A stretch of 64,000 nucleotides of DNA, taken from the NCBI GenBank assembly GCA_002412925.1, contig DHVZ01000037.1, forward strand, positions 224,879 through 288,878. Reading direction: 5' to 3'. The stretch comes from Anaerolineales bacterium UBA5195 (GTDB taxonomy: Bacteria > Chloroflexota > Anaerolineae > Anaerolineales > Villigracilaceae). Positions 36,437 to 45,833 of the stretch are shown here, in pieces; the stretch's first letter is position 1, and every line of letters begins with the position of its first letter. A program made the position numbers and the translations under genes. The notes beneath the pieces were generated by a model, which made no database searches, was not told where the DNA came from, and worked only from the letters and a program-made list of their open reading frames with translations.

Positions 36437-38584
36437 ATGAATAGACAAGGATTCTTTGGACAACCGGGCACCCTCGGTCATCAATTATCACAACAAGGCC
36501 GACTGTTAAGCCTGATTGCAGTCCTGGCCTTGCTGACCCTGAGTGTCGTTGGGCTGGGAGCTTCACTCCAAAATACCGAAAGACAACTTAACGAGGCCAG
36601 CGCCTCCGCCGCCCTGACCTTTAATGTCTTCATGAATAATATCCAGGGAGACCTGAAAGCTACCAGCGATGCGCTGGCGACAACCACAAACCCCGAAAGT
36701 CTGCTCATCCGGACGCTCAACCGGCAGCCCGCTATTTTTGAATTGGCGCTGGTCGACCCGCAAGGGAAGGTTATAGCCCAGCGCCGCCGGGTCGGGATTG
36801 GTGACCAGACACTCACAGAACAGCCCTGGCTGGAGAGTGTCCGGGCAGGCAATATCTATATTGGACCGGTAGACTATCAACAATACGGGGTACCGTTCGT
36901 AGATATTGCCGTTCCAGTGACTGACGCCAAGGGCAATTTCATCGCCAGCTTGCTTTCGAGAACCGATCTAACCGCCTTGTGGAATCCAGTCATCAGCTTA
37001 AAAATCGGGAATACCGGCTACGTCTATATCGCCGATGAGCCAGGCCAACTCCTGGCTTATCGTGACTCAAGGCTGGTAAAAAAGGGACTTAATATCCAGG
37101 AGGTCACTGGCCGTTCCCCCCGGGCAATTGCCAACTCCAGCCTGAATGTTTATAAAGGGTTGGCCGGTGAAACGGTGATCGCCGCCGGGAAACCGCTGGG
37201 CATCGCTACATGGTATGTTTTCGTCGAGCAGCCCATCAGAGAAGCTTTGCTCTTCTTTGGAGTAATTTCAATATTTTTGTTCATGCTTTTGTTATTTGTA
37301 GGCTTCCTGGTTAACGGCGTGATTCGTTTCATCCAATTCCGAATAGCAGCGCCTCTACGGCTATTGCAGGCAGGTGCAGAGAATTTACAACAAGGACAGT
37401 TTCAAAACAGGATTGCCATCCAAACCAAAGATGAATTTGGAGAATTAGCCGAAGCTTTTAACCTGATGGCCGCCCAGCTTGAAACAATGATCGGCACACT
37501 GGAACAACGTGTTGCTGAACGCACCGCTGAATTGGATAGCGCCAATCGAAAGAATACAGACCGCGCAATGAGGCTGCGCACGATTGCCGAAATTGGCAAC
37601 ACGATCACCTCGCTTGAAAACCTGGACGAACTTCTACCCAAAATTACGCAGCGTGTTAGTGAGGCGCTGGGCGTTTACCATGCAGGAATTTTCCTGCTCG
37701 ACCCAAATGGCGAATACGCCGTCTTGCGCGCGACGAACAGCGCGGGCGGATTAAAAATGCTCGAACGAGGACATCGCTTGAAGGTGGGCCAGGTTGGCAT
37801 CGTTGGATATGTTACCGGAGCGGGGAAAGCCCGCATTGCCCTGGATGTGGGCGAGGATGCCCAGTTCTTTAATAACCCCGACCTCCCTGAAACTCATTCT
37901 GAACTGGCCTTGCCACTGCGGATTGGTAATCAGGTTATCGGCGCGCTGGACGTGCAAAGTGAGCAGCCGGCAGCTTTCGGCGAGGACGATATTGAGCTAC
38001 TCTCCATTGTCGCAAACCAGGTGGTCATTGCCATCCAGAATGCGCGCCGGTTCCAGGATGCACAGGAAAGCTTAAAGGAAGCAGAAAGCCTGTACCAACA
38101 ATTTTTACGCCAGGAATGGAAATCCGTTATTGATGAGCAAAAACATTATGGTTATCGCTATTCCAACGCCAGCGCGTTACAACTGAGAGAGCCGGTCGCT
38201 TCACCCGAAATTCTGGAAGCGACTCGCAGCGGCAAGATTGCTATAATTCAGGGAAAATCACAGAGCCACCTGGCAATCCCGATCATCCTGCGCGGACAAA
38301 CCATCGGCGTGTTGGATGTGCAGGTGAATGAAGACCGCCCCTGGGATCAGGATGAAATCGATATCGCCCAGGCGGTTGCCGAACGTGTTGCGCTGGCGAC
38401 AGAAAACGCGCGCCTGCTGGAAAGTTCACAAAACCAGGCTGCCAGAGAACGCACTATCGGCGAAATCACTTCCAAGATCGGCGACTCGGTCAATTTGCGT
38501 AACGTGCTCCAAACAGCCGTGGAAGAGCTTGGGCGCATCCTGCCTGGTTCGGACGTAGTGATCCAAATTGAAAGCAAAAAATGA
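36437..38584 (+). CDS. Cache-HAMP-GAF membrane sensor (second copy)
   Basis: A 715-residue protein. The first transmembrane helix (about 25-45) and the second (about 270-295) bracket a dCache-like periplasmic region with FELALVDPQGKVIAQRR, YIGPVDYQQYGVPFVDIAVPV and IGNTGYVYIADEPGQLLAY. HAMP, coiled coil (TIGTLEQRVAERTAELDSA), and GAF (about 380-540: VYHAGIFLLDPNGEYAVLRA, FFNNPDLPETHSELALPL) follow. The QEWKS...YGYRYSNA module and IPIILRGQTIGVLDVQ precede the shared truncated tail (EITSKIGDSVNLRNVLQTAVEELG). No output domain. It lies 50 nt after the binding-protein gene, which may provide its ligand. Confidence 0.86.
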   Translation: MNRQGFFGQPGTLGHQLSQQGRLLSLIAVLALLTLSVVGLGASLQNTERQLNEASASAALTFNVFMNNIQGDLKATSDALATTTNPESLLIRTLNRQPAIFELALVDPQGKVIAQRRRVGIGDQTLTEQPWLESVRAGNIYIGPVDYQQYGVPFVDIAVPVTDAKGNFIASLLSRTDLTALWNPVISLKIGNTGYVYIADEPGQLLAYRDSRLVKKGLNIQEVTGRSPRAIANSSLNVYKGLAGETVIAAGKPLGIATWYVFVEQPIREALLFFGVISIFLFMLLLFVGFLVNGVIRFIQFRIAAPLRLLQAGAENLQQGQFQNRIAIQTKDEFGELAEAFNLMAAQLETMIGTLEQRVAERTAELDSANRKNTDRAMRLRTIAEIGNTITSLENLDELLPKITQRVSEALGVYHAGIFLLDPNGEYAVLRATNSAGGLKMLERGHRLKVGQVGIVGYVTGAGKARIALDVGEDAQFFNNPDLPETHSELALPLRIGNQVIGALDVQSEQPAAFGEDDIELLSIVANQVVIAIQNARRFQDAQESLKEAESLYQQFLRQEWKSVIDEQKHYGYRYSNASALQLREPVASPEILEATRSGKIAIIQGKSQSHLAIPIILRGQTIGVLDVQVNEDRPWDQDEIDIAQAVAERVALATENARLLESSQNQAARERTIGEITSKIGDSVNLRNVLQTAVEELGRILPGSDVVIQIESKK

Positions 38585-38632
38585 TCTTTAGAGCTGCCCT
38601 CCACCTTTCCCAGAAGTGGGAATGAGGCTAAT

Positions 38633-40699
38633 ATGACCTTTATTACGAAAAATTCAGAGCGAAAACAAAATACCAGACAGGCAGGCAGCTGGCTGGTAGA
38701 TATCAGTGTCCGTTGGAAACTAAACCTGATTATCATCATCCTGATAGTAGGTTTTGCTGGAATTTTTTACTCAGCTTATACCGGTTTGCAGATCTTGCAA
38801 TATCATATTTCATTCCTGTACGACTATATGCTGGTTCCAGCTACCACGCTTGACCGGGCAGATATCGCCCTGGGCGACATTCAAACCCAGCTTGAAGTTC
38901 TTCGACAGTCAACTCAACCAACTGCTGAAAAACTTGCTATGTTGGATCGGATGAAAGACAAAGAAGATACCTTTACCTCAGTTTTTCAACGCTACACTGA
39001 AACCTGGACGACAACACTCCACCCCGAATTCACGACTGCGTTGAAAGAACAAGACCGACTGGACTTACAGCAGGATGAGACCGCAACCGTCTCACAAATA
39101 AAAATTGATTTTGACAATTATCTCCAGATGCGGAACAGATTGCGAATAATGGTAGACTCCGGCATGAACCTTGAAATTATAAAACAACAGATAGATTTAA
39201 CAATTGTTGCAAATGGCGCATTACGCAATAATTTACGCCACTTAACAGACCTAACGCGGCAGTTTGCAATCGTTTCAAAAAAAGCCGCCCAAACGGCTTA
39301 CAGCCAGGCAATCTTTGCCATGGGGTTAACCCTGACTCTTTCCGTGATTATAGGGCTCATCCTGGCTTTTGTAGTCTCACAATCGATCGCCAGTCGTCTT
39401 GGTTTTGTAACCCGGTCGGCACAATCTCTGCAACAAGGACGCATGGAAGAGCGTGCCACAACCAGCGTAGGTGGTCGAGATGAGATCGGGCAAATGGCGG
39501 TAGCATTCGACGCAATGGGTGAACAGCTAACCCAAACTCTAGCAGGCCTCGAGCAACGCGTTGCCGAACGCACTACCGACCTGGAACAGCGCTCAAAAGA
39601 GCTTGCCGATCGCACCGTTGATTTGGAGCTGGCAAATATCCGCACGCAGAAACGCGCAGTCCAGTTCCAAACAATTGCAGATGTTACACGCGCCACCGCC
39701 TCAATTCGCAAACTTAATGACCTCTTACCACGCGTCGCCAAAGTGGTCAGCGAACAATTTGGCTTTTACCATACCGGCATTTTCCTGTTGGATGAAGCCA
39801 ATCAGTATGCTATCTTGAGCGCCGCCAGCTCTGAAGGCGGACAACGCATGCTTGAACGAGGACATCGCCTAAAAGTGGGCTCCCAGGGAATCGTGGGGTA
39901 CGTTACCGGTGTTGGCGAGCCGCGTATCGCGCTCGATACCGGCGCTGACGCAGTCTACTTTGACAATCCTGACCTGCCAGATACGCGCTCCGAATTGGCC
40001 ATCCCGTTAAAATCGGGTGGGAAAATCATCGGCGCACTGGATGTCCAAAGTAACCAGTCGAATGCTTTTTCGCAGGAAGACAGTGAGGTCCTCCAGATTC
40101 TGGCCGACCAGGTCAGCGCCGCCATCGACAATGCCCGCCAGTTTGAACAAACACAAAAATCTCTCAGTGAAGTTGAGACAATCTACCGGCAATATTTGCG
40201 GCGCGAATGGGACATGCTTGGCCAGTCGGAAAGCATCCTGGGATACCGGCATTCAGTGACAGGCACTGAGCAACTCGGACGCCCATATGAAAACAGCAAC
40301 ATCAACGAAGCGTTGGCAAGCGGCACAGTCCAGACCGACACCGACCCCGAAAACAACGAATCGATGCTGACTGTACCGATCAAGCTCCGTGACGAAGTTA
40401 TCGGTGTGCTTAACGTCCGGGCGCCTCGCAAACGAGCCTGGAGCACTGATGAGATCAACTTGGTGAAATCTGTGGCGGACCGTGTTGCCATCTCGGCAGA
40501 AAATGCCCGCTTGTTTGAAGAAACCACCAACCGCGCAGAACGCGAACGCACAGTATCAGAAATTACGTCAAAAATCCGGAACACCAACGATCCTGATGAA
40601 ATGATCCAAATTGCCCTGGATGAGCTTAAGCAAGCCTTGAATGTCAATGTGGCGCGTATTGTTCCATACATCCCTCCACAAAGCCAGAAAGAGGACTAA
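38633..40699 (+). CDS. four-helix-bundle HAMP-GAF membrane sensor
   Basis: A 688-residue protein. Transmembrane helices at about 28-52 and 215-240 flank a mostly helical periplasmic region of about 160 residues, rich in Gln, Asp and Leu heptads, like the four-helix-bundle ligand domains of chemoreceptors rather than Cache. HAMP, a long coiled coil, and GAF (about 345-500: FYHTGIFLLDEANQYAILSA, YFDNPDLPDTRSELAIPL) follow. Then the REWDML...GYRHSVT module and VPIKLRDEVIGVLNVRAP. The tail is the shortest variant (EITSKIRNTNDPDEMIQIALDELKQAL). No methyl-accepting signalling domain is present, so it is not a classical chemoreceptor. The ParA gene follows after 11 nt. Confidence 0.85.
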   Translation: MTFITKNSERKQNTRQAGSWLVDISVRWKLNLIIIILIVGFAGIFYSAYTGLQILQYHISFLYDYMLVPATTLDRADIALGDIQTQLEVLRQSTQPTAEKLAMLDRMKDKEDTFTSVFQRYTETWTTTLHPEFTTALKEQDRLDLQQDETATVSQIKIDFDNYLQMRNRLRIMVDSGMNLEIIKQQIDLTIVANGALRNNLRHLTDLTRQFAIVSKKAAQTAYSQAIFAMGLTLTLSVIIGLILAFVVSQSIASRLGFVTRSAQSLQQGRMEERATTSVGGRDEIGQMAVAFDAMGEQLTQTLAGLEQRVAERTTDLEQRSKELADRTVDLELANIRTQKRAVQFQTIADVTRATASIRKLNDLLPRVAKVVSEQFGFYHTGIFLLDEANQYAILSAASSEGGQRMLERGHRLKVGSQGIVGYVTGVGEPRIALDTGADAVYFDNPDLPDTRSELAIPLKSGGKIIGALDVQSNQSNAFSQEDSEVLQILADQVSAAIDNARQFEQTQKSLSEVETIYRQYLRREWDMLGQSESILGYRHSVTGTEQLGRPYENSNINEALASGTVQTDTDPENNESMLTVPIKLRDEVIGVLNVRAPRKRAWSTDEINLVKSVADRVAISAENARLFEETTNRAERERTVSEITSKIRNTNDPDEMIQIALDELKQALNVNVARIVPYIPPQSQKED

Positions 40700-40710
40700 A
40701 GGAGGAACAC

Positions 40711-41499
40711 ATGCCTTATATAATTGCGATTTCTAACGAAAAAGGCGGAGTAGCCAAGACAACCACCACTTTTTCGCTCGGTGCGGCCCTAGCCGAGGCC
40801 GGGAAGGCTGTCTTGCTTGTGGATTTGGATCCACAGGGGAATCTTTCGTTGGCAAATAGTATTGAACCCGGAGAATCCAAGCTCAATAGTGGTGAGATTC
40901 TTTTGGACCAGGCAAATGCCGAAGCTTCCATTCGCAACACCAGCACACCAGGAATGGATATTATTCCTTCAAATCCGCGCCTGGCCGAAGCAGAACAATT
41001 CCTGCCCATGCGTACAAACTATGCGCACATACTAAAAAACGCTTTTCTGGCGAAAGAACTCAGCTATGACTATATCATCCTGGATTGCCCCCCTTCCATG
41101 GGCACAATCGCTGTCAATGCGTTGACGGCCTCAGATTTGCTCATTATTCCAACGCAAGCTGAATATTTTTCCGCCTATGCCCTGCGGGATATGATGATGT
41201 TGATTCGGCGAGTGCGAAAAGACTCCAATCCCGGACTTGCCTATCGCATCCTGATTACTTTACTGGACCTCCGCAATCGGGCGCACCGCGCCATTCGTGA
41301 ACAGTTGCAACAAACCTTCGGTGTTGGTCTTTTTGAGACCGTGATAGAAATAGATACCCGTTTGCGGGAAAGCCCAATTATTGGTGTTCCCATCACAAAA
41401 TATCGCCCCAATAGCCGTGGATCACAACAATATCGCGTCCTGGCACAGGAGTTGATGGATTATGTCCAACAGCAAAAAGATTCGCAATCGACTCGATAA
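40711..41499 (+). CDS. ParA/MinD-type partitioning ATPase
   Basis: A 262-residue ATPase of the ParA family. The deviant Walker A box KGGVAKTT spans residues 11-18 with both signature lysines; VDLDPQGN (37-44) is the Walker A' segment and DYIILDCPPS (near 120) the Walker B region. Length suits a small chromosomal or orphan ParA without the N-terminal DNA-binding extension. It has a strong AGGAGG site. It is 11 nt after the last sensor gene and overlaps the hybrid kinase gene by 38 nt, so it belongs to the signalling transcript. No ParB gene is nearby. Orphan ParA proteins position chemosensory arrays and carboxysomes; positioning of this sensor complex is my inference. Confidence 0.93.
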   Translation: MPYIIAISNEKGGVAKTTTTFSLGAALAEAGKAVLLVDLDPQGNLSLANSIEPGESKLNSGEILLDQANAEASIRNTSTPGMDIIPSNPRLAEAEQFLPMRTNYAHILKNAFLAKELSYDYIILDCPPSMGTIAVNALTASDLLIIPTQAEYFSAYALRDMMMLIRRVRKDSNPGLAYRILITLLDLRNRAHRAIREQLQQTFGVGLFETVIEIDTRLRESPIIGVPITKYRPNSRGSQQYRVLAQELMDYVQQQKDSQSTR

Positions 41500-44400
41500 C
41501 TTATTTACCGGGATCGATGAGCCTGTAGTAGAAGAAGTAACGCCGGATCTCAAGAAAACCAGGCGCGCTTCTACTCCTGTACCTACGACACCCCTTTCGT
41601 CGCCAAAAAAGACACTACACACAGGCGCACTTTCGCCCGCCGCGCTGGATATCGAGCGCAATGTCACCATGACGCAGGTGGAGATTGAATCCTCGTCAAC
41701 TGTGATGGCAATTCCTTTCCAGACCGGGATTGAATGGAATTTAATCCAGTTGGAACAGGAACAGGCCCGCCCGTGGAAAGACGAGCAAAAAAGCCTTGTC
41801 CGTCAGGTTGCTGACCAGCTGGGGCTGGCCCTGCAAAATGCGCAACTCTTCCAGCAAACACAGTTGCAAAATACGAACCTGGCTGTGCTCAACGAAATGG
41901 GCCGCGAGTTGGGCACCCAATTGAGCATTGAGCAAGTGATCGAGACTACATATAAATTTTCCAGCCAATTACTGAACACCCATACTTTTTTCATCGCCAT
42001 GCATGATCCTGAAGCCGAGCTGCTTCGATTTCCTCTTTCGATCGAGGATGGAATACGCATCGAGGTTCCCGCTCGGAAGGTGCTCAACAGCCTGACCGAT
42101 TATGTGCTCAAAAATCAAAAACCGCTACTGCTAAACGGAGATATAACGACCCAGGCCGAACCCTTGGATGTTGAAGTACGGAACATAGGGAACAACAAAC
42201 CTGCTGTCTCCTGGCTTGGGGTGCCGCTGGCGATTGGCAGCCAGGCGCTTGGCGCAATTGTCGTTCAGAGCACAGAGACACCCAACCTGTACGGGGAACG
42301 CGAACGAGACCTGCTGACAGCCATCGCCAGTCAGGCCTCCATCAGTATCCAAAATGCCCGGTTGTTCGAAGAAACCCAGAAGCGCGCCAGCGAATTGGCC
42401 ACGCTGAACGAGATTGTCCGAACCGTTTCACAGCAGATTGAACTCAAACAGCTTTTAGACGCCGCTTTCCGGCAAATCAAGAAACTGGTGCCCGTCGATG
42501 CCTTTATCGTAGCGTTGCACGATGATACAACAAAAATGGTTTCGTATCCCCTTGTCGTTGACGAGGGAGAATACTACGAAGAAATACCCACTCCTTTTAA
42601 CCCGAATAACTACACAGGCCAAACGATTGCGTCCGGCGAAATCCTCCAGGTCAATCTCACACCTGAAGAGGCTACCAAAGCCTCCAAAGTTGACGGGGCC
42701 ATCGGCAACACCACGAAAATTTCGGGCTCGATGATCTTCCTGCCGCTCAAGGTAGGACCAAAAACCATTGGCTGTATCTCGGTTCAAAGTTACGGCTTCT
42801 TTGCCTATGGCCCCAGCGAGGTAGGGCTGCTTGAAAGTGTCGCCAATCAGATTTCGGTTGCGATCCAGAATGCCCAATTGTATTCCGATGCGCAGCGCCG
42901 CAATATTGAGCTGGGCGTCATCACGGAAATCATCGAAGCCAGTATCACCAACAACACGCTGGATAAGGTATTTCCCGCCATCCACGCCTCCATTTTGAAA
43001 CTTATTCCTGCCAGGAATATCTATTTTGCGCTGTATGATAAAGAACAGGATCTCGTCTCTTATCCCTACAGCCAGGATGAACACGATTCGCCCAATTCTG
43101 GTTACCGGGTACCGCATAAACCCAGCAAAAGCCTGACCAGCTATGTCTTGCATACCGGAAAACCATTCCTGGCAACCCCTGAGACAAAAAAACCTTTGCT
43201 CGAGTCTGGGGAGTTGGTCCAGTCAGGCACACCCTCAACTTCCTGGCTTGGAATTCCGCTGCGAACAAAGGAAATCATTGGCGTGGTTGCTGTCCAATCT
43301 TATGAAGATGAATTTAGATTTACAACCAGCCACCTTGAAATTCTCTCCCGGCTTGCGCCGCAAATCGCCAGTGTTGTCGATAAGGTGCGCGCAGATGAAG
43401 CACTCATCAGAAATGAAACCCAGCTCTCTGAAGCGCTCGAGTTGGCGCGGATGGGTTACTGGGAGTTGGACCCCATCAGCAGAAATTACACCCTGTCTGA
43501 CGAAGTTTTCACGATGTTAAACACAACCGCCGAAGAAATGGGCGGACACATCATGCCTGTAGATCGTTTTACCCAGGAAGTAGTTCATCCAGATTACTTC
43601 GCCCCGGTTTACGAACTCATCCAGGAAGCTTATCAAACCCAAGATCCAGATTTCAATGCCCAAACAGAAACCTGCTTCTATACCAGGGATAAGAAAATAA
43701 TCTGGGTCTTCGTCCGTTTTAAAATTCAAAAAGACCTCGAAGGAAAAACCATCAAACTGGTGGGTTCGGTTCAAGATATTTCTGCCCGAAAAGAAATCGA
43801 AGATGCGCTGCGCCGGCAGAATGAATATCTCGCGACCGCAACCGAGGTCGGACGCCTGATCACTTCCACCCTTGACCTTGAAACTCTCTTCAGCCGCACC
43901 GTGGACCTGATTAAAACCCGTTTTAACTACTACTTCGTTTCCTTGTTCACGGTGGACCCAAGCGGATTCAACGCCGTCTTACGCGAAGGCACCGGACAGG
44001 TGGGCGAGGAGATGAAGGAGCGCAGACATACCCTGTCTGTTGGTTCGAAGTCCATTATTGGTACGGTCACAGCCGAAGGCTCGACCATTGTTGTTAATGA
44101 TACGGCAGCCGACCCCATTCACCGGCTGAACCCGCTGCTGCCTGAAACACGCGCCGAATCGGGCATCCCGCTCAAAATTGGTTCCCGCATCCTGGGCGCG
44201 TTGGATATTCAGGCGACGGAAGTAAATGCCTTTCGGCCTGAGGATATCGCCGTCCTTGAAACGCTTGCAGACCAAATTGCCGTGGCGCTTGATAACGCGA
44301 ATTCCTACGATTTGGCGCAAAAAGCGGTCGCCGAAATGCGTGAGCTTGACCGGATCAAGAGCCAGTTCCTGGCGAATATGTCACATGAGCTGCGCACACC

Positions 44401-45820
44401 GTTAAACTCGATCATCGGCTTCTCGCGGGTTATTCTCAAAGGGATCGATGGCCCCGTCAGCGAACAGCAACACCAGGATTTGAGTGCGATTTACAATTCT
44501 GGGCAGCACCTGCTGGGGCTGATCAACGACATTCTCGACCACGCAAAAATCGATGCTGGCAAGCTTGAACTCGCGCTGGAAGAGCTCAATATTGCCGATA
44601 CTGTCAATAGCGTCATGGCCACGGCCCAAGGTCTGATCAAAGACAAGCCTATCAAACTTAAATCAGAAATTGAGCCAAGCATTCCAACTGTCCGCGCCGA
44701 CCCAATGCGTATTCGCCAGGTTTTGCTCAACCTGATCTCCAATGCGGCCAAGTTCACCGATGAAGGGTCGATTACCGTCACAGCGCACCTCCAGGCCGGC
44801 GCGAGAGGAATTCAGGAGATTTGGGTGGGCATTACGGATACCGGCCCGGGCATTTCCCCTGAAGACCAGACAAAATTGTTCCAGGCTTTCTCACAAGTGG
44901 ATTCGTCGCCAACCCGCAAAACAGGCGGCTCCGGGTTGGGTCTCTCCATCTGCCAGCGCATGGTTGAACTGCATGGCGGGAAAATTAGCGTCGACAGCGC
45001 AATTGGCAAGGGCAGCACTTTCCATTTCACCCTTCCTGTCTATCACCAACCCAAGGTCGAACAAAGCACAGGGGATGGCAAGGTCATCCTGTGTATCGAT
45101 GATGACCCACAGGTGGTCAGCCTTTATGAGCGTTATTTGCAGCCTCAAGGATACAAGGTGGTTCATGTGGCTAATCCCGCCAATGCCAGAGACATGGCAA
45201 GGCGTGTCAAACCCTATGCGATCACCCTGGATATCATGATGCCGGACATTAATGGCTGGACCGTGCTCGAACAATTGAAAAACGACACGGAAACCCGAAA
45301 TATCCCTGTGATCGTCTGCAGCATTGTCGAGGAAGATGAAAAAGGTTTCAGCCTCGGCGCCGCAGATTACCTGGTCAAGCCCATTCTGGAAGAAGATCTT
45401 GTCACCGCGCTTAATCGATTGAACAGCGACGGCGCAATCAAGGAAGTCTTGATTATCGACGATTCGCCGGATGATTTGCGCCTGATGGAAAAAATGCTGA
45501 CCGACCGCAGTACTTTCCATCCAATCCTGGCAGAAGGCGGTGAGCAAGGTTGGGAGATCATCTCGAAACAAACCCCCGATGCCGTGATCTTGGATCTGTT
45601 CATGCCCGAACTCGACGGGTTTACAATCCTCGAACGACTGCGCACCACACCAGAATTAAGGGATCTGCCTGTTATTGTGGTCAGCGGAATGGACCTGACA
45701 GACGAACAAAAGACACAACTCGACAACCTGGGTAAACATATGCTGCAAAAAGGATTGCTCGACGAGAAAGAATTATTCACCACCCTTGAAAAAGCGCTAA
45801 AACGTCTCGAATCCCGTTAA
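41462..45820 (+). CDS. multi-GAF/PAS hybrid histidine kinase with two C-terminal receivers
   Basis: A 1452-residue cytoplasmic kinase. Order: a basic, unstructured N-terminus (KKIRNR) and linker to about residue 65; the C-terminal part only of a GAF domain (about 70-130, AIPFQTGIEWNLIQLE..NAQLFQQTQ); three full GAF domains; a PAS domain (about 645-780, MGYWELD and RKEIEDALRRQ); another GAF (about 800-950); HisKA with His975 in ANMSHELRTPLN; and HATPase with NAAKF, DTGPGISPED and GGSGLGLSI. Two receivers follow (from about 1208, CIDDDPQ, TLDIMMPD; and from about 1329, IIDDSPDD, VILDLFMPE). No transmembrane segment. It starts inside the end of parA, with an SD in parA. It is the only kinase in the sensor locus and so the likely hub. 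Confidence 0.92.
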   Translation: MSNSKKIRNRLDNLFTGIDEPVVEEVTPDLKKTRRASTPVPTTPLSSPKKTLHTGALSPAALDIERNVTMTQVEIESSSTVMAIPFQTGIEWNLIQLEQEQARPWKDEQKSLVRQVADQLGLALQNAQLFQQTQLQNTNLAVLNEMGRELGTQLSIEQVIETTYKFSSQLLNTHTFFIAMHDPEAELLRFPLSIEDGIRIEVPARKVLNSLTDYVLKNQKPLLLNGDITTQAEPLDVEVRNIGNNKPAVSWLGVPLAIGSQALGAIVVQSTETPNLYGERERDLLTAIASQASISIQNARLFEETQKRASELATLNEIVRTVSQQIELKQLLDAAFRQIKKLVPVDAFIVALHDDTTKMVSYPLVVDEGEYYEEIPTPFNPNNYTGQTIASGEILQVNLTPEEATKASKVDGAIGNTTKISGSMIFLPLKVGPKTIGCISVQSYGFFAYGPSEVGLLESVANQISVAIQNAQLYSDAQRRNIELGVITEIIEASITNNTLDKVFPAIHASILKLIPARNIYFALYDKEQDLVSYPYSQDEHDSPNSGYRVPHKPSKSLTSYVLHTGKPFLATPETKKPLLESGELVQSGTPSTSWLGIPLRTKEIIGVVAVQSYEDEFRFTTSHLEILSRLAPQIASVVDKVRADEALIRNETQLSEALELARMGYWELDPISRNYTLSDEVFTMLNTTAEEMGGHIMPVDRFTQEVVHPDYFAPVYELIQEAYQTQDPDFNAQTETCFYTRDKKIIWVFVRFKIQKDLEGKTIKLVGSVQDISARKEIEDALRRQNEYLATATEVGRLITSTLDLETLFSRTVDLIKTRFNYYFVSLFTVDPSGFNAVLREGTGQVGEEMKERRHTLSVGSKSIIGTVTAEGSTIVVNDTAADPIHRLNPLLPETRAESGIPLKIGSRILGALDIQATEVNAFRPEDIAVLETLADQIAVALDNANSYDLAQKAVAEMRELDRIKSQFLANMSHELRTPLNSIIGFSRVILKGIDGPVSEQQHQDLSAIYNSGQHLLGLINDILDHAKIDAGKLELALEELNIADTVNSVMATAQGLIKDKPIKLKSEIEPSIPTVRADPMRIRQVLLNLISNAAKFTDEGSITVTAHLQAGARGIQEIWVGITDTGPGISPEDQTKLFQAFSQVDSSPTRKTGGSGLGLSICQRMVELHGGKISVDSAIGKGSTFHFTLPVYHQPKVEQSTGDGKVILCIDDDPQVVSLYERYLQPQGYKVVHVANPANARDMARRVKPYAITLDIMMPDINGWTVLEQLKNDTETRNIPVIVCSIVEEDEKGFSLGAADYLVKPILEEDLVTALNRLNSDGAIKEVLIIDDSPDDLRLMEKMLTDRSTFHPILAEGGEQGWEIISKQTPDAVILDLFMPELDGFTILERLRTTPELRDLPVIVVSGMDLTDEQKTQLDNLGKHMLQKGLLDEKELFTTLEKALKRLESR

Positions 45821-45833
45821 GCAGGAGCCCGGA

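Noticed and set aside
20595..40699. Chemoreceptor (MCP) array
   Set aside because: HAMP, Cache and helix-bundle inputs are chemoreceptor-like, but no methyl-accepting signalling hairpin, CheW, CheA or CheR/CheB is encoded.
40711..41499. Plasmid or chromosome partition locus
   Set aside because: There is no ParB gene, no parS-like palindrome, and no replication gene near the ParA gene; the context is signalling.
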